In this document: piece after piece, positions 24,769 through 32,672 of the stretch
Layout: each line of letters starts with the position of its first letter
Position numbering within the stretch: the first letter of the stretch is position 1
Source: Mesorhizobium sp.
Lineage (GTDB): Bacteria; Pseudomonadota; Alphaproteobacteria; Rhizobiales; Rhizobiaceae
NCBI RefSeq assembly: GCF_004963255.1
Contig: NZ_SUGA01000017.1
Coordinates: forward strand, 32,680-96,679
DNA: 64,000 nucleotides
Direction: 5' to 3'
Made by a program: the position numbers and the translations under genes
The notes under the pieces: model-generated
Seen by the model: the letters and a program-made list of their open reading frames with translations, nothing else
Databases searched by the model: none
Told to the model about the DNA's origin: nothing

Positions 24769-25443
24769 ATGTCTAGGAAACCGAAAAGTAATCCCGGCTG
24801 GGTACGCCCCCGCAAAGAGATTGAGCAAGCGCTGGAAGATCAAGTCTCGTTTATGCGCACGTCGGCTGCCGCCTATGACGCGGGACAACACGCTGAGGCG
24901 GTTCGGTTGGCGGTACCAGTCTTCATTCTTGTGCATGATGGCTCTCAAAAAAGCCTGCTCACACAACTCGGTCTGCGCAGCGGACTTAGGTTTTCTAGTT
25001 TTGCGACGCCGACTAGGCCCGACAATCTTTTGCCGGAAGAACCGCTGGCCCTTATGCGTATGGTAGGTGGCGGAAAGAGCAGTTGGGAGCCAGTGCTCGA
25101 CCAAGGGCCGATGGCCGAGAGGAAACTCCAGTTCCACGATTGGTGGGAAAAGGAGCCCATCTTTCAGTCGCCGAGAGGCGCGTCGATGAACCGACGTCGT
25201 TTGGTATTTTCCCTACGAAATCAGGATGGGGGCGGTCATGTCGATCCGCAACTGACCGACGAAGCCTATGTCGAGTTTTCTCGGCGCCCCGTTTGGTTCG
25301 AAAACATCGCAGACATGACCGTCATGACAGACCAGGCGGGCAAACCGGGCTGGTCGCCTCTGGAGCCATTTCCGCATTTGCCGACTATGCGCCAAATAGC
25401 CTTCGAACTGGACCGCACGCTCACAGGGGCCGGTATCGCCTAA
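24769..25443 (+). CDS. Hypothetical protein downstream of tRNA-Lys
   Basis: 224 residues from ATG 24769 (MSRKPKSNPGWVRPRKEIEQ); an upstream in-frame TTG at 24718 would add 17. No signal peptide or membrane span. There is a helix-like segment AGQHAEAVRLAVPVFILVHD, a DNLLPEEPLALMRM stretch, and a WWEKEPIF motif. I do not recognise the family. Codon use is less GC-biased than in flanking genes, suggesting transfer. The TAA (25441-25443) overlaps, tail to tail, the stop of the broken gene on the other strand. Confidence 0.65.
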   Translation: MSRKPKSNPGWVRPRKEIEQALEDQVSFMRTSAAAYDAGQHAEAVRLAVPVFILVHDGSQKSLLTQLGLRSGLRFSSFATPTRPDNLLPEEPLALMRMVGGGKSSWEPVLDQGPMAERKLQFHDWWEKEPIFQSPRGASMNRRRLVFSLRNQDGGGHVDPQLTDEAYVEFSRRPVWFENIADMTVMTDQAGKPGWSPLEPFPHLPTMRQIAFELDRTLTGAGIA

Positions 25444-26218
25444 GAGCTGCCTTCAATAGGACCCGCCTCGTCCGGGCCAAAGGCCGCCCGCAAGATGGCC
25501 ACCCAATCCCTACGAGCAATCTCCCACCCGCTCCAGTGCGGATGACGACTATCCTTTCGCGTGTTGATTGCTGTCGGCTGTGTGTGGGTAGTGCAGTGGA
25601 CGCGATATTTGCGCCATTGAACAGGGCGCCGCGAGGCCTGAATAGCAAGGCGATCGCCCCGGAGACTACCATTGGCCTCAAACGTGCGAAACGCCTCGAC
25701 GCCGCAGAGCGCGATGTCGGTCAGGCTTCGCATGTTCTGAATCGTGAATTGCAGCGCCGGCCAACTCTTGGCGAGCACAACATCCGGAACAGTCGAACCA
25801 CTTCGTTTGCTTCCAATTGGCAGCAAAAAGTTCGCACTCGCGATGAGCAGACCGCAATCCCGATTGACAAGCGAATCGATGTTCAGTCGAACGTTGGCGG
25901 CCTCCCGGAGCAAGCCGACAAGGTGTTGTTCGTCTTGAAGTCCGGCCGATGGCTATATAAGGGTCGTCCATCTGTTCGCTCCAACAGATCGTGGAGTGGC
26001 GCAAACTCTTTAAGCACGATTAGAAGTCGCCCGTTCCAATCGCCGCCTAACGTCTCGGTGCCCCACAGATTTGGGCGAAGTGGATCCGGGAAGATTTCGT
26101 GCCCCTTGCCAGCTCGGTATCTGAATATGTTCATGTATCCAGGGTGGGTTTCGCGGCGAATGTCGTTGCCAATGTCAGGCGAATTCTGGCGAACCCGAGT
26201 CATCGCGGACTGCTCCAT
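25440..26218 (-). pseudogene. Frameshifted gene, perhaps uracil-DNA-glycosylase-like
   Basis: Two minus-strand frames join into one protein-like sequence. The first part (from ATG 26218) contains MNIFRYRAGKGHEIFPDP, NLWGTETLGGDWNGRLLIVL, KEFAPLHDLL and SHRPDFKTNN, then leaves frame; the second (from about 25919) continues VGLLREAANVRLN, LLIASANFLLPIGS and WPALQFTIQNM...ALCGVEAF. A one-base loss at about 25919-25921 would explain the break. The order of motifs recalls uncharacterised uracil-DNA-glycosylase-like proteins, but I am unsure of the family. It could be a true pseudogene, a sequencing error or, less likely, a programmed frameshift. Confidence 0.6.
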
Positions 26219-26458
26219 GGTCCGGGCCGCCTACAGGCTCAGACCGCCTGCAAGTGCCCGCCTTGCTCGACGCTGAAATAGCTTAGCTAGGAATGTCGAA
26301 AGCCAAAACTGTGATCATCATAGCGACACGTTCACCGGCTTCATGTGGGGATCAAAGGCCCGGGGAGCCAGAGTCGCCAGCCGCTCCCCGGTATTTTAGC
26401 AAAATGTGAAACAAAGCGATTTCGCTGACGTTGAAGCTCCGAAAAAGGAGCTTCGAAC

Positions 26459-26743
26459 ATGGACTCATCGACAGCAGCGGTCATGGTTTTGCTTTTGTGC
26501 AGCCAAGGCGATGCGCCGGTCTGCAAATCGGTCAATGCGGCTTCGTCTCGTGTGTTCTCATCCCTCAGCGAATGCCGTTCTTCCTTGGCAAAAGAGCTCG
26601 CGCGGGCTCCCATCGGAAGAATGGTCGGCCGATGCCAAGTCGTCGATCCGATCGTCACAGGCTCGCTGCCAGCCGGCTATACGACAGTTATCGTTTCGCG
26701 TGGCGGGAAGGCTGCCAGGTATGTTGTTCCGCATAAGGAATAG
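26459..26743 (+). CDS. Small conserved rhizobial-type hypothetical protein with paired cysteines
   Basis: 94 residues, starting with a short hydrophobic stretch (STAAVMVLLLCS) that may be a signal or anchor. Four Cys (in LLLCSQ, PVCKSV, SECRSS and GRCQVV) could form two disulfides in the periplasm. The C terminus ends in strands TTVIVSRGG and ARYVVPHKE. I recall similar short proteins, with Cys at the same spots, as hypotheticals in Hyphomicrobiales; function unknown. The gene is isolated on the plus strand within the gene-poor patch; GGAG lies eleven bases upstream. Confidence 0.55.
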   Translation: MDSSTAAVMVLLLCSQGDAPVCKSVNAASSRVFSSLSECRSSLAKELARAPIGRMVGRCQVVDPIVTGSLPAGYTTVIVSRGGKAARYVVPHKE

Positions 26744-26882
26744 CCCGCCCCCCATTGAGCAGCGGGCTAACTTGCGCCTTGGTCGAAATCAGGCGCCCCG
26801 TCAGCATCCCCGGCAATCGGAACAAAAAGCCAGGCACGGCTGTTTCCTTGCCGAAGGGACCGCAAATCGGGATGCGGATACA

Positions 26883-27089
26883 GTGGACGTACTGAACTTG
26901 GAGCTGGCCAGGGCCAGGCAACGCGTCAAGCGCGCGGAGATTTCGCTTAATCACGCAAAACAACTGCTGGACGAGGAATGCGGCGTCGGGATCAATCTTG
27001 TGCTGTGCGACCGCATAAGGTCGGAACAGCAACGGGTCGCGGAGGCCAGGAAGCGGCTGGTGAAGATCGCTTCGACCGCCTCAGCCTGA
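26883..27089 (+). CDS. Possible small coiled-coil protein
   Basis: A 68-residue frame from GTG 26883. The sequence is a run of heptad-like helices (LNLELARARQRVKRAEISL, then HAKQLLDEE and RIRSEQQRVAEARKRLVKI) with two Cys in between. Composition is protein-like, whereas the same frame further upstream is not. No good ribosome-binding site is visible, so this is a candidate only. Apart from it, the 441 bases between 26744 and 27184 show nothing I can name. Confidence 0.35.
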   Translation: MDVLNLELARARQRVKRAEISLNHAKQLLDEECGVGINLVLCDRIRSEQQRVAEARKRLVKIASTASA

Positions 27090-27184
27090 CGGTGTGACTT
27101 CCTGAGACAATGGAGATCCTGCCGCGTTGCCTTGTTCCTGGACAGGGTCATGGTTAAACTCGGGCCTCCGAGGGAGGCTCCAGG

Positions 27185-28327
27185 ATGGCACTTGACCTTT
27201 CGGTAGAGACCACCGCCCGTAAAGCGGCGACGCCGCCCGGCAAATATCTCTTCGGCCCGGTCGCCGATTTCCTCATGCTCGGCGGCAGCGCGTTTCTAAT
27301 CCTGCCGGTGCTATTCTTCGTGCCGCGCGATTATGAGGGTGCGCTAGCCGCGACGATGGTCGTCGTGGCCTATGTGGTGAACTACCCGCATTTCGCCCAT
27401 TCCTACCAGATCTTCTATCGCAATTTCGGCCGCAAGGCGCGTGGCGAGGGATACGATAGGAGCCTGCAGCTTCGCTACATTTTCGCCGGCGTCATCGTTC
27501 CGGTGATCATGGCCCTGTTCTTCGCCTATGGCGCGGCGACGTCGAACACGCGGCTGCTCGGCTTCGCGGCCAATGCGATGTTCTTCTTCGTCGGCTGGCA
27601 CTACGTCAAGCAAGGCTACGGCATGCTGATGGTCGATGCCGTGCTGAAGCGCAAATTCTTCGATGACCGGGATAAGAAGGTGCTGCTCGTCAACAGCTAC
27701 GCGGTGTGGATCCTGGCCTGGCTGCAGACGAATACGGCTGTGACGCAGGGGCAGTATTACGGACTCCAGTATTACACTTTTGCCGCGCCGTCCTGGATTA
27801 CCGATATTGCGGTGCTGGCGGCCGTCGGATCGACCGCGGCCACGCTCCTTATGCTGGCCAGACGTTGGCGAAAGAATGGAGGCCTGCCGTATAACGGCAT
27901 CGTTGCCTATGTCGCATCGCTCTATCTCTGGATCCTGATTGCGAGGATAAACCCGCTCTGGCTGCTGGTGGTGCCGGCGCTGCACTCGCTGCAATACCTG
28001 GCCGTGGTCTGGCGCTACCAGACCAATGTCGAGCGAGACGTCTCGGATGCCGCGAGCGACCCGGAGCCGAAAATCCTATCGGTGCTCGGGCCTCGCTACA
28101 GGTTACGGGTCCTCGGTTTCATCATCGGCGGCGGCGCGCTCGGCTATCTCGGCTTCTGGCTGATCCCCTTCGTGCTGACCGCTCTGGTCCCCTACGACAA
28201 ACAGGTGCTCGGTTCGTCGCTGTTCTTCTTCATCGTGCTGATCTTCATCAACGTGCACCACTATTTCCTCGACAATGTGATGTGGCGCCGCGGCAATCCG
28301 GAAGTGTCGAAATATCTGTTTCGGTAG
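27185..28327 (+). CDS. Histidine-rich polytopic membrane protein of unknown function
   Basis: 380 residues, about nine membrane spans. Histidines lie at helix ends in recurring aromatic settings: NYPHFAHSYQIFYR (His69, His72), GWHYVKQGYGM (His139), PALHSLQYLAVVWRYQ (His267) and NVHHYFLDNVMWRR (His358, His359). Such spacing suggests a metal site within the membrane, comparable to but not the same as the iron site of Brp/Blh-type carotene oxygenases (inference). GGAGGCTCCAGG precedes the ATG. It converges on dprA with a 30-base gap. Family known to me only as hypothetical. Confidence 0.8.
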   Translation: MALDLSVETTARKAATPPGKYLFGPVADFLMLGGSAFLILPVLFFVPRDYEGALAATMVVVAYVVNYPHFAHSYQIFYRNFGRKARGEGYDRSLQLRYIFAGVIVPVIMALFFAYGAATSNTRLLGFAANAMFFFVGWHYVKQGYGMLMVDAVLKRKFFDDRDKKVLLVNSYAVWILAWLQTNTAVTQGQYYGLQYYTFAAPSWITDIAVLAAVGSTAATLLMLARRWRKNGGLPYNGIVAYVASLYLWILIARINPLWLLVVPALHSLQYLAVVWRYQTNVERDVSDAASDPEPKILSVLGPRYRLRVLGFIIGGGALGYLGFWLIPFVLTALVPYDKQVLGSSLFFFIVLIFINVHHYFLDNVMWRRGNPEVSKYLFR

Positions 28328-28357
28328 GGAAGTTGGCTCAGCCCGCGTGCGCCAAAG

Positions 28358-29485
28358 TCATGCGATGAGCGATACATTCCCGCCAGCGTGACGCTCGATT
28401 CGTCCGGCGAGGTCGAGTTCCAGAAGCACCATGGCAATCTGCGCGGCGCTCAGTCCCGTGTGGCGGATGATCTCATCTATGCCTGTCGGCGTGGGTCCCA
28501 GCGCCTCCAGCACATCGGCGCGGTCGTTTTCACCGGGCGGCGGCAGGGCCGAGATGTCGGGCGCTTCGGCAAGCGGCGCGGTTCTTGGAGGGCGGGTGCC
28601 GGCAAGCGGCGCCAGCGCGCTGAGCACGTCGGCGGCTTCGGTGACCAGCGTGACGCCGTCCTTGAGCAGCGCGTTGCAGCCGGCGGCGCGTGGGTCGAGC
28701 GGCGAGCCCGGCACGGCAAAGACCAGCCGGCCCATGTCATTGGCGAGGCGTGCGCTGATCAGCGAGCCGGAACGTTGCGCGGCTTCGACCACCACGAGGC
28801 CGAGCGCCATGCCGGCAACAAGGCGGTTGCGGCGCGGGAAATCCTGGGCGCGCGGCTGCCAGGCGAAGGGCATTTCCGAAACGATCGCGCCGCCGCGATT
28901 GGCGATCTCGTCGCACAGTCCGGCATTCTCGGGCGGGTAGGGGACATCGAGCCCGCCGGCCAGCACGCCGATGGTTCCGGTCGAAACGCTGCCTTTGTGC
29001 GCGGCCGTATCGATGCCGCGCGCCAGGCCGGAAACGATGGCGTAACCTTCGCGGCCGAGGTCGGCGGCCAGTATGCGCGCCATCTTGATGCCGGCCAGCG
29101 ACGCGTTGCGGGCGCCGACAATCGCCACTGCCGGCATGCGGAAGACCGCGCCTTCGCCTTTCACCGCCAGCAGCGGCGGCGGATTGTCCAAGGTCTTCAG
29201 CAAGGGCGGATAATCGGCTTCGCCGATGCCGACGAAGCGGGCGCCGGCGCGGCGGGCTGCGTCCAGCTCGGCTTCCGCCTCGGCGACGGAGGGGATGCGG
29301 ACGATACGATTGGCGCCGCCAGAGATCATCAATTCGGGCAGCATTTCAAGCGCTGCTTCGGCCGAGCCGAAGCGGTTGATCAGCTCGCGAAACGAAGCCG
29401 GACCGACATTGGGCGTGCGGATCAGCCGAAGCCAGGCAAGCCGCTGCCGGTCGCTGAGGCGCGGGCCGGCGGCTTGAGCGCTCAT
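28358..29485 (-). CDS. dprA: DNA-processing protein DprA
   Basis: Binds incoming single-stranded DNA and loads RecA during transformation. 375 residues: an N-terminal SAM-like helical region (RLAWLRLIRTPNVGPASF), the Rossmann-like core with VAIVGARNAS, YAIVSGLARGIDTAAHKG and GGLDVPYPPEN, and a C-terminal winged helix (PTGIDEIIRHTGLSAAQIAM). Although the frame is open far upstream, the true start is ATG 29485, which overlaps the plsY stop as ATGA. It is the last gene of a pyrB-pyrX-plsY-dprA strand; no competence genes are nearby, and dprA is widespread in non-transforming bacteria too. Confidence 0.95.
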   Translation of the reverse strand: MSAQAAGPRLSDRQRLAWLRLIRTPNVGPASFRELINRFGSAEAALEMLPELMISGGANRIVRIPSVAEAEAELDAARRAGARFVGIGEADYPPLLKTLDNPPPLLAVKGEGAVFRMPAVAIVGARNASLAGIKMARILAADLGREGYAIVSGLARGIDTAAHKGSVSTGTIGVLAGGLDVPYPPENAGLCDEIANRGGAIVSEMPFAWQPRAQDFPRRNRLVAGMALGLVVVEAAQRSGSLISARLANDMGRLVFAVPGSPLDPRAAGCNALLKDGVTLVTEAADVLSALAPLAGTRPPRTAPLAEAPDISALPPPGENDRADVLEALGPTPTGIDEIIRHTGLSAAQIAMVLLELDLAGRIERHAGGNVSLIA

Positions 29486-30063
29486 CCCTTCGCCCCGATC
29501 TTGCCTTCGGTGCCGGCCAGCAGCCGCGAGATGTTGGCATGGTGCTTGATGATGACGATCAGGCTCATCACGGCGAACAGGCCGGCGATCTGTGGCGTGC
29601 TGATGAAATAAAGCGCGACCGGCACAATGACCGCCGCCGCCAGTGCGGCCAGAGAGGAGTATCGAAACAGAAAGGCCATCGCGAGCCAGCCCACGGCGAA
29701 GACGAGCATGCCCTGCCAGGCAAGGCCGAGCAGCACGCCGAGATAGGTGGCGACACCCTTGCCGCCTTTGAAGCCGAGCCAGACCGGGAAGAGATGGCCG
29801 AGGAAGGCGCCGAAGCCAGCCAGAAGTCCGAAGTCCGGCGAAAAATGGCCGGCTATGAGGGCGGCGGCGGTGCCTTTCAGCGCGTCGAGCAGCAGCGTGG
29901 CGGCGGCGAGCCCTTTGTTGCCTGTCCTCAGCACATTGGTCGCGCCGATATTGCCGGAACCGATGTTGCGGACGTCGCCGAGACCGGCCGCGCGAGTGAT
30001 CAGAAGTCCGAACGGTATCGAGCCGAGCAGATAGCCGAAGACGAGCGCGATTGCATCTCCCAT
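29482..30063 (-). CDS. plsY: Glycerol-3-phosphate acyltransferase PlsY
   Basis: Integral membrane enzyme that transfers an acyl group from acyl-phosphate to glycerol-3-phosphate, the first step of phospholipid synthesis. 193 residues, five spans. Family motifs: YLLGSIPFG, GSGNIGATNVLR, GHLFPVWLGFKGGKGVAT and KHHANISRLLAGTE. The ATG at 30063 is the family start. Overlaps dprA by four bases; 184 bases separate it from the upstream pyrX gene. Confidence 0.96.
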   Translation of the reverse strand: MGDAIALVFGYLLGSIPFGLLITRAAGLGDVRNIGSGNIGATNVLRTGNKGLAAATLLLDALKGTAAALIAGHFSPDFGLLAGFGAFLGHLFPVWLGFKGGKGVATYLGVLLGLAWQGMLVFAVGWLAMAFLFRYSSLAALAAAVIVPVALYFISTPQIAGLFAVMSLIVIIKHHANISRLLAGTEGKIGAKG

Positions 30064-30247
30064 TGTTTCCCCCGTATTCCTTCTTTGGCTCTCTCGCCTT
30101 AAGATTGATGCAATTTGCGTTATGCAACTCTGATTTGCAATAGCTGGCGCTGCGCGGGCATCAGTCGAGCATAATGGTAGAGTCGAGAGGGTTCGCCAAG
30201 CAACTCCGTGCCTGGCAGATTTGGCAGCGCTCAACGCGTCGGATAGC

Positions 30248-31534
30248 CTAGGCGGAAAAGACCGCGCGGCCCGCGACCACCGTCCGCAGGACCTTGCCCT
30301 GAAGGCGCGCACCTTCGAAACAGGTGTTTTTCGAGCGCGAGCGCAGGCCGCTTTCGCTGACGATCCACGGTTCGTCGAGATCGACGACCGCGAGATCGGC
30401 CGGCGCGCCCGGCTGCAGTGTGCCGCCCGGCAGGCCGAACAGTCTTGCTGGCGCCGTGGACAGCGTCTCGATCAGCCTGAGCAGCGGCACGTCGCCATTG
30501 TGGTAGAGCCGAAGCGCCGCGCCAAGCAGCGTCTCCAGCCCGATTGCGCCGGCGGCCGCGTCGGCGAAGGGCAGGCGCTTGGTGTCGACGTCCTGCGGGT
30601 CGTGCGAGGAAACGATGATGTCGATCGTGCCGTCCTTGATCGCCTCGATCATCGCCAGCCGGTCATCCTCGGCCCGCAGGGGCGGGGTCAGACGGAAGAA
30701 GGTGCGGTATTCGCCGACATCGTTCTCGTTCAACGAAAGATTGTGGATGGCCACACCCGCCGTGACATTGGCGCCGTCCGTCTTGGCCCGGTTCACCGCG
30801 CCGACCGCCATCGCCGACGAGATTTTTGCCGCGTGGTAGGCGCCGCCGGTCAGCCGCGCCAGCGCCAGGTCGCGTTCGAGCGGGATCAGCTCGGCCTCCC
30901 GCGGAATGCCCGACAGGCCGAGCCAGCTCGCGTAGAGCCCCTCGTTCATGACGCCGGATGAGGCGAGGTCGGCATCCTGCGTCTCATGCGCGATCACACC
31001 GCCGAAATCGCGGGCATAGGTCAGCGCGCGGCGCATCACCAGCGCGTTGTCGATGGTGTGGCGGCCGTCGGTGTAGGCGACGGCGCCGGCCTCGCGCAGC
31101 AGGCCGAACTCGGTCATCTCGCGGCCTTCGAGGCCCTTGGTGATCGCGGCCGCGGGGAAGATGTTGACGCTCGCTGTATCGCGTGCGGTGCGCAGCACGA
31201 ATTCGACCAGCGCCACATTGTCGATCACCGGGTCGGTGTCAGGCATCATGACGATGGAGGTGACGCCGCCGGCCGCCGCCGCCACGCTTGCCGAGGCGAT
31301 GGTCTCGCGATGCTCGCCGCCGGGTTCGCCGATGAAGACGCGCGCGTCGACAAGGCCTGGAATGATCGTCTTGCCGGCGCAGTCGATGACGGTGGCGCCT
31401 TCCGGCGCCCCCTGGTTCAATGCCGCCTTTCCGGCCGCGGCGATCTTGCGGCCGTCGACGATGACGCTGCCGATCTCGTCGATGCCGCGCGACGGGTCGA
31501 CAATGTGCGCCTTGCTGAAGACCGTCACGCTCAT
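30248..31534 (-). CDS. pyrX: Dihydroorotase-like protein PyrX, metal ligands lost
   Basis: 428 residues with the amidohydrolase fold of class I dihydroorotase, but the catalytic metal site is gone. The motif DxHxHLREPG is Asp63-Ala-Arg65-Val-Phe67-Ile-Gly-Glu-Pro-Gly here; the later metal His in the YHxxH motif is Lys (YHAAKISS) and the catalytic Asp of TDHAPH is Ser (SSHDPQ). The C-terminal LETLLGAALRLYH and PARLFGLPGG stay well conserved. Inactive homologues of this kind (PyrC'/PyrX in Pseudomonas) stabilise aspartate transcarbamoylase. Overlaps pyrB as ATGA, consistent with a PyrB-PyrX complex; a separate active PyrC must exist elsewhere. Confidence 0.93.
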   Translation of the reverse strand: MSVTVFSKAHIVDPSRGIDEIGSVIVDGRKIAAAGKAALNQGAPEGATVIDCAGKTIIPGLVDARVFIGEPGGEHRETIASASVAAAAGGVTSIVMMPDTDPVIDNVALVEFVLRTARDTASVNIFPAAAITKGLEGREMTEFGLLREAGAVAYTDGRHTIDNALVMRRALTYARDFGGVIAHETQDADLASSGVMNEGLYASWLGLSGIPREAELIPLERDLALARLTGGAYHAAKISSAMAVGAVNRAKTDGANVTAGVAIHNLSLNENDVGEYRTFFRLTPPLRAEDDRLAMIEAIKDGTIDIIVSSHDPQDVDTKRLPFADAAAGAIGLETLLGAALRLYHNGDVPLLRLIETLSTAPARLFGLPGGTLQPGAPADLAVVDLDEPWIVSESGLRSRSKNTCFEGARLQGKVLRTVVAGRAVFSA

Positions 31535-32511
31535 GCGCCGCGCCCCTCATGGTTGCGGCCCTCATAATTCCGACGGGGGTCGAGCAGCGCTTCCATGACC
31601 GCCATGCGCACGGCGACCCCCATCTCCACCTGTTCCTGGATGACGCTTTGCGGTCCGTCGGCGATTTCGGAGGCGATCTCGACGCCGCGGTTCATCGGAC
31701 CGGGATGCATAACCAGCGCATCGTCCTTGGCGGCTTTCAGCTTTTCGGCATCGAGACCGAAATAGCGGAAATATTCGCGGATCGACGGCACGAAGGCGCC
31801 TTCCATGCGCTCGCGCTGCAGGCGCAGCATCATCACGACATCGGCGTCCTTCAGCCCCTCGGCCATCGAGCGCGCGACGATGACGCCCATCCGATCAATG
31901 CCGGAAGGCAGCAGCGTCGAGGGCGCGACGACGCGCACCTGCGCGCCGAGCGCGTTCAGAAGCATGATGTTGGAGCGGGCGACGCGCGAATGCAGGATGT
32001 CGCCGCAAATCGCCACGATCAGCTTCGACAGCGGGCCCTTGGCGCGGCGGATGGTCAGCGCGTCGAGCAGCGCCTGGGTTGGATGCTCATGCGCGCCGTC
32101 GCCGGCATTGACCACCGAGCAGCCGACTTTCTGGGCGAGCAGGGCGGCGGCGCCTGCCGACTGGTGGCGGATGATCAGGATATCCGGCCGCATGGCATTC
32201 AGCGTCATCGCCGTGTCGATCAGCGTCTCGCCCTTCTTCACCGAGGAGCTCGCCACCGACATGTTCATGACGTCCGCGCCGAGCCGCTTGCCGGCGAGCT
32301 CGAAGGACGACTGCGTGCGGGTCGATGCCTCGTAGAACAGGTTGATCTGGGTGCGGCCGCGCAGTGTCGAGGTCTTCTTTTCCGATTGCCGCGAGATCGC
32401 CACGGCTTGGTCCGCACGATCAAGCAACAGCTCGATATCGGCGGGGGAAAGATCGCGGATGCCCAGAAGGTGGCGGTGGGGAAAGAGCGGCAGGGACGAA
32501 GCGTCGGTCAT
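31531..32511 (-). CDS. pyrB: Aspartate carbamoyltransferase catalytic subunit
   Basis: Condenses carbamoyl phosphate with aspartate in pyrimidine synthesis. 326 residues. The carbamoyl-phosphate motif STRTQSSFE, the aspartate-binding region KKGETLIDT and HEHPTQALLDA are all present. The N terminus is a little longer than E. coli PyrB, as in other ATCases that assemble with a dihydroorotase-like partner. First gene of the pyrB-pyrX-plsY-dprA strand, divergent from the AidB-like gene with 161 bases between. Confidence 0.96.
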   Translation of the reverse strand: MTDASSLPLFPHRHLLGIRDLSPADIELLLDRADQAVAISRQSEKKTSTLRGRTQINLFYEASTRTQSSFELAGKRLGADVMNMSVASSSVKKGETLIDTAMTLNAMRPDILIIRHQSAGAAALLAQKVGCSVVNAGDGAHEHPTQALLDALTIRRAKGPLSKLIVAICGDILHSRVARSNIMLLNALGAQVRVVAPSTLLPSGIDRMGVIVARSMAEGLKDADVVMMLRLQRERMEGAFVPSIREYFRYFGLDAEKLKAAKDDALVMHPGPMNRGVEIASEIADGPQSVIQEQVEMGVAVRMAVMEALLDPRRNYEGRNHEGRGA

Positions 32512-32672
32512 CTCAAGGCGCTGCTATAGGGTGCGGTCCGGCCCGCCGCAAGCGCCAGCTTTGGATTGCGGGCGTTCTCCCCGGTATTTTCGTCGCGCGT
32601 GCCGCAACGCTTGGGCTATAAGGCCGGATGGCCTCGGATTCGTGATCGCGGCCGGGGATGTAAGGAAGACGC

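Noticed and set aside
24609..27184. Integrated element with att repeat of the tRNA-Lys 3' end
   Set aside because: No copy of the tRNA 3' sequence and no integrase or transposase gene was found downstream, so only a weak island is claimed.
28358..30127. A 589-residue fused protein with DprA at its C terminus
   Set aside because: The upstream part is the wrong-frame reading of plsY; DprA starts at 29485 by family N terminus and the ATGA overlap.
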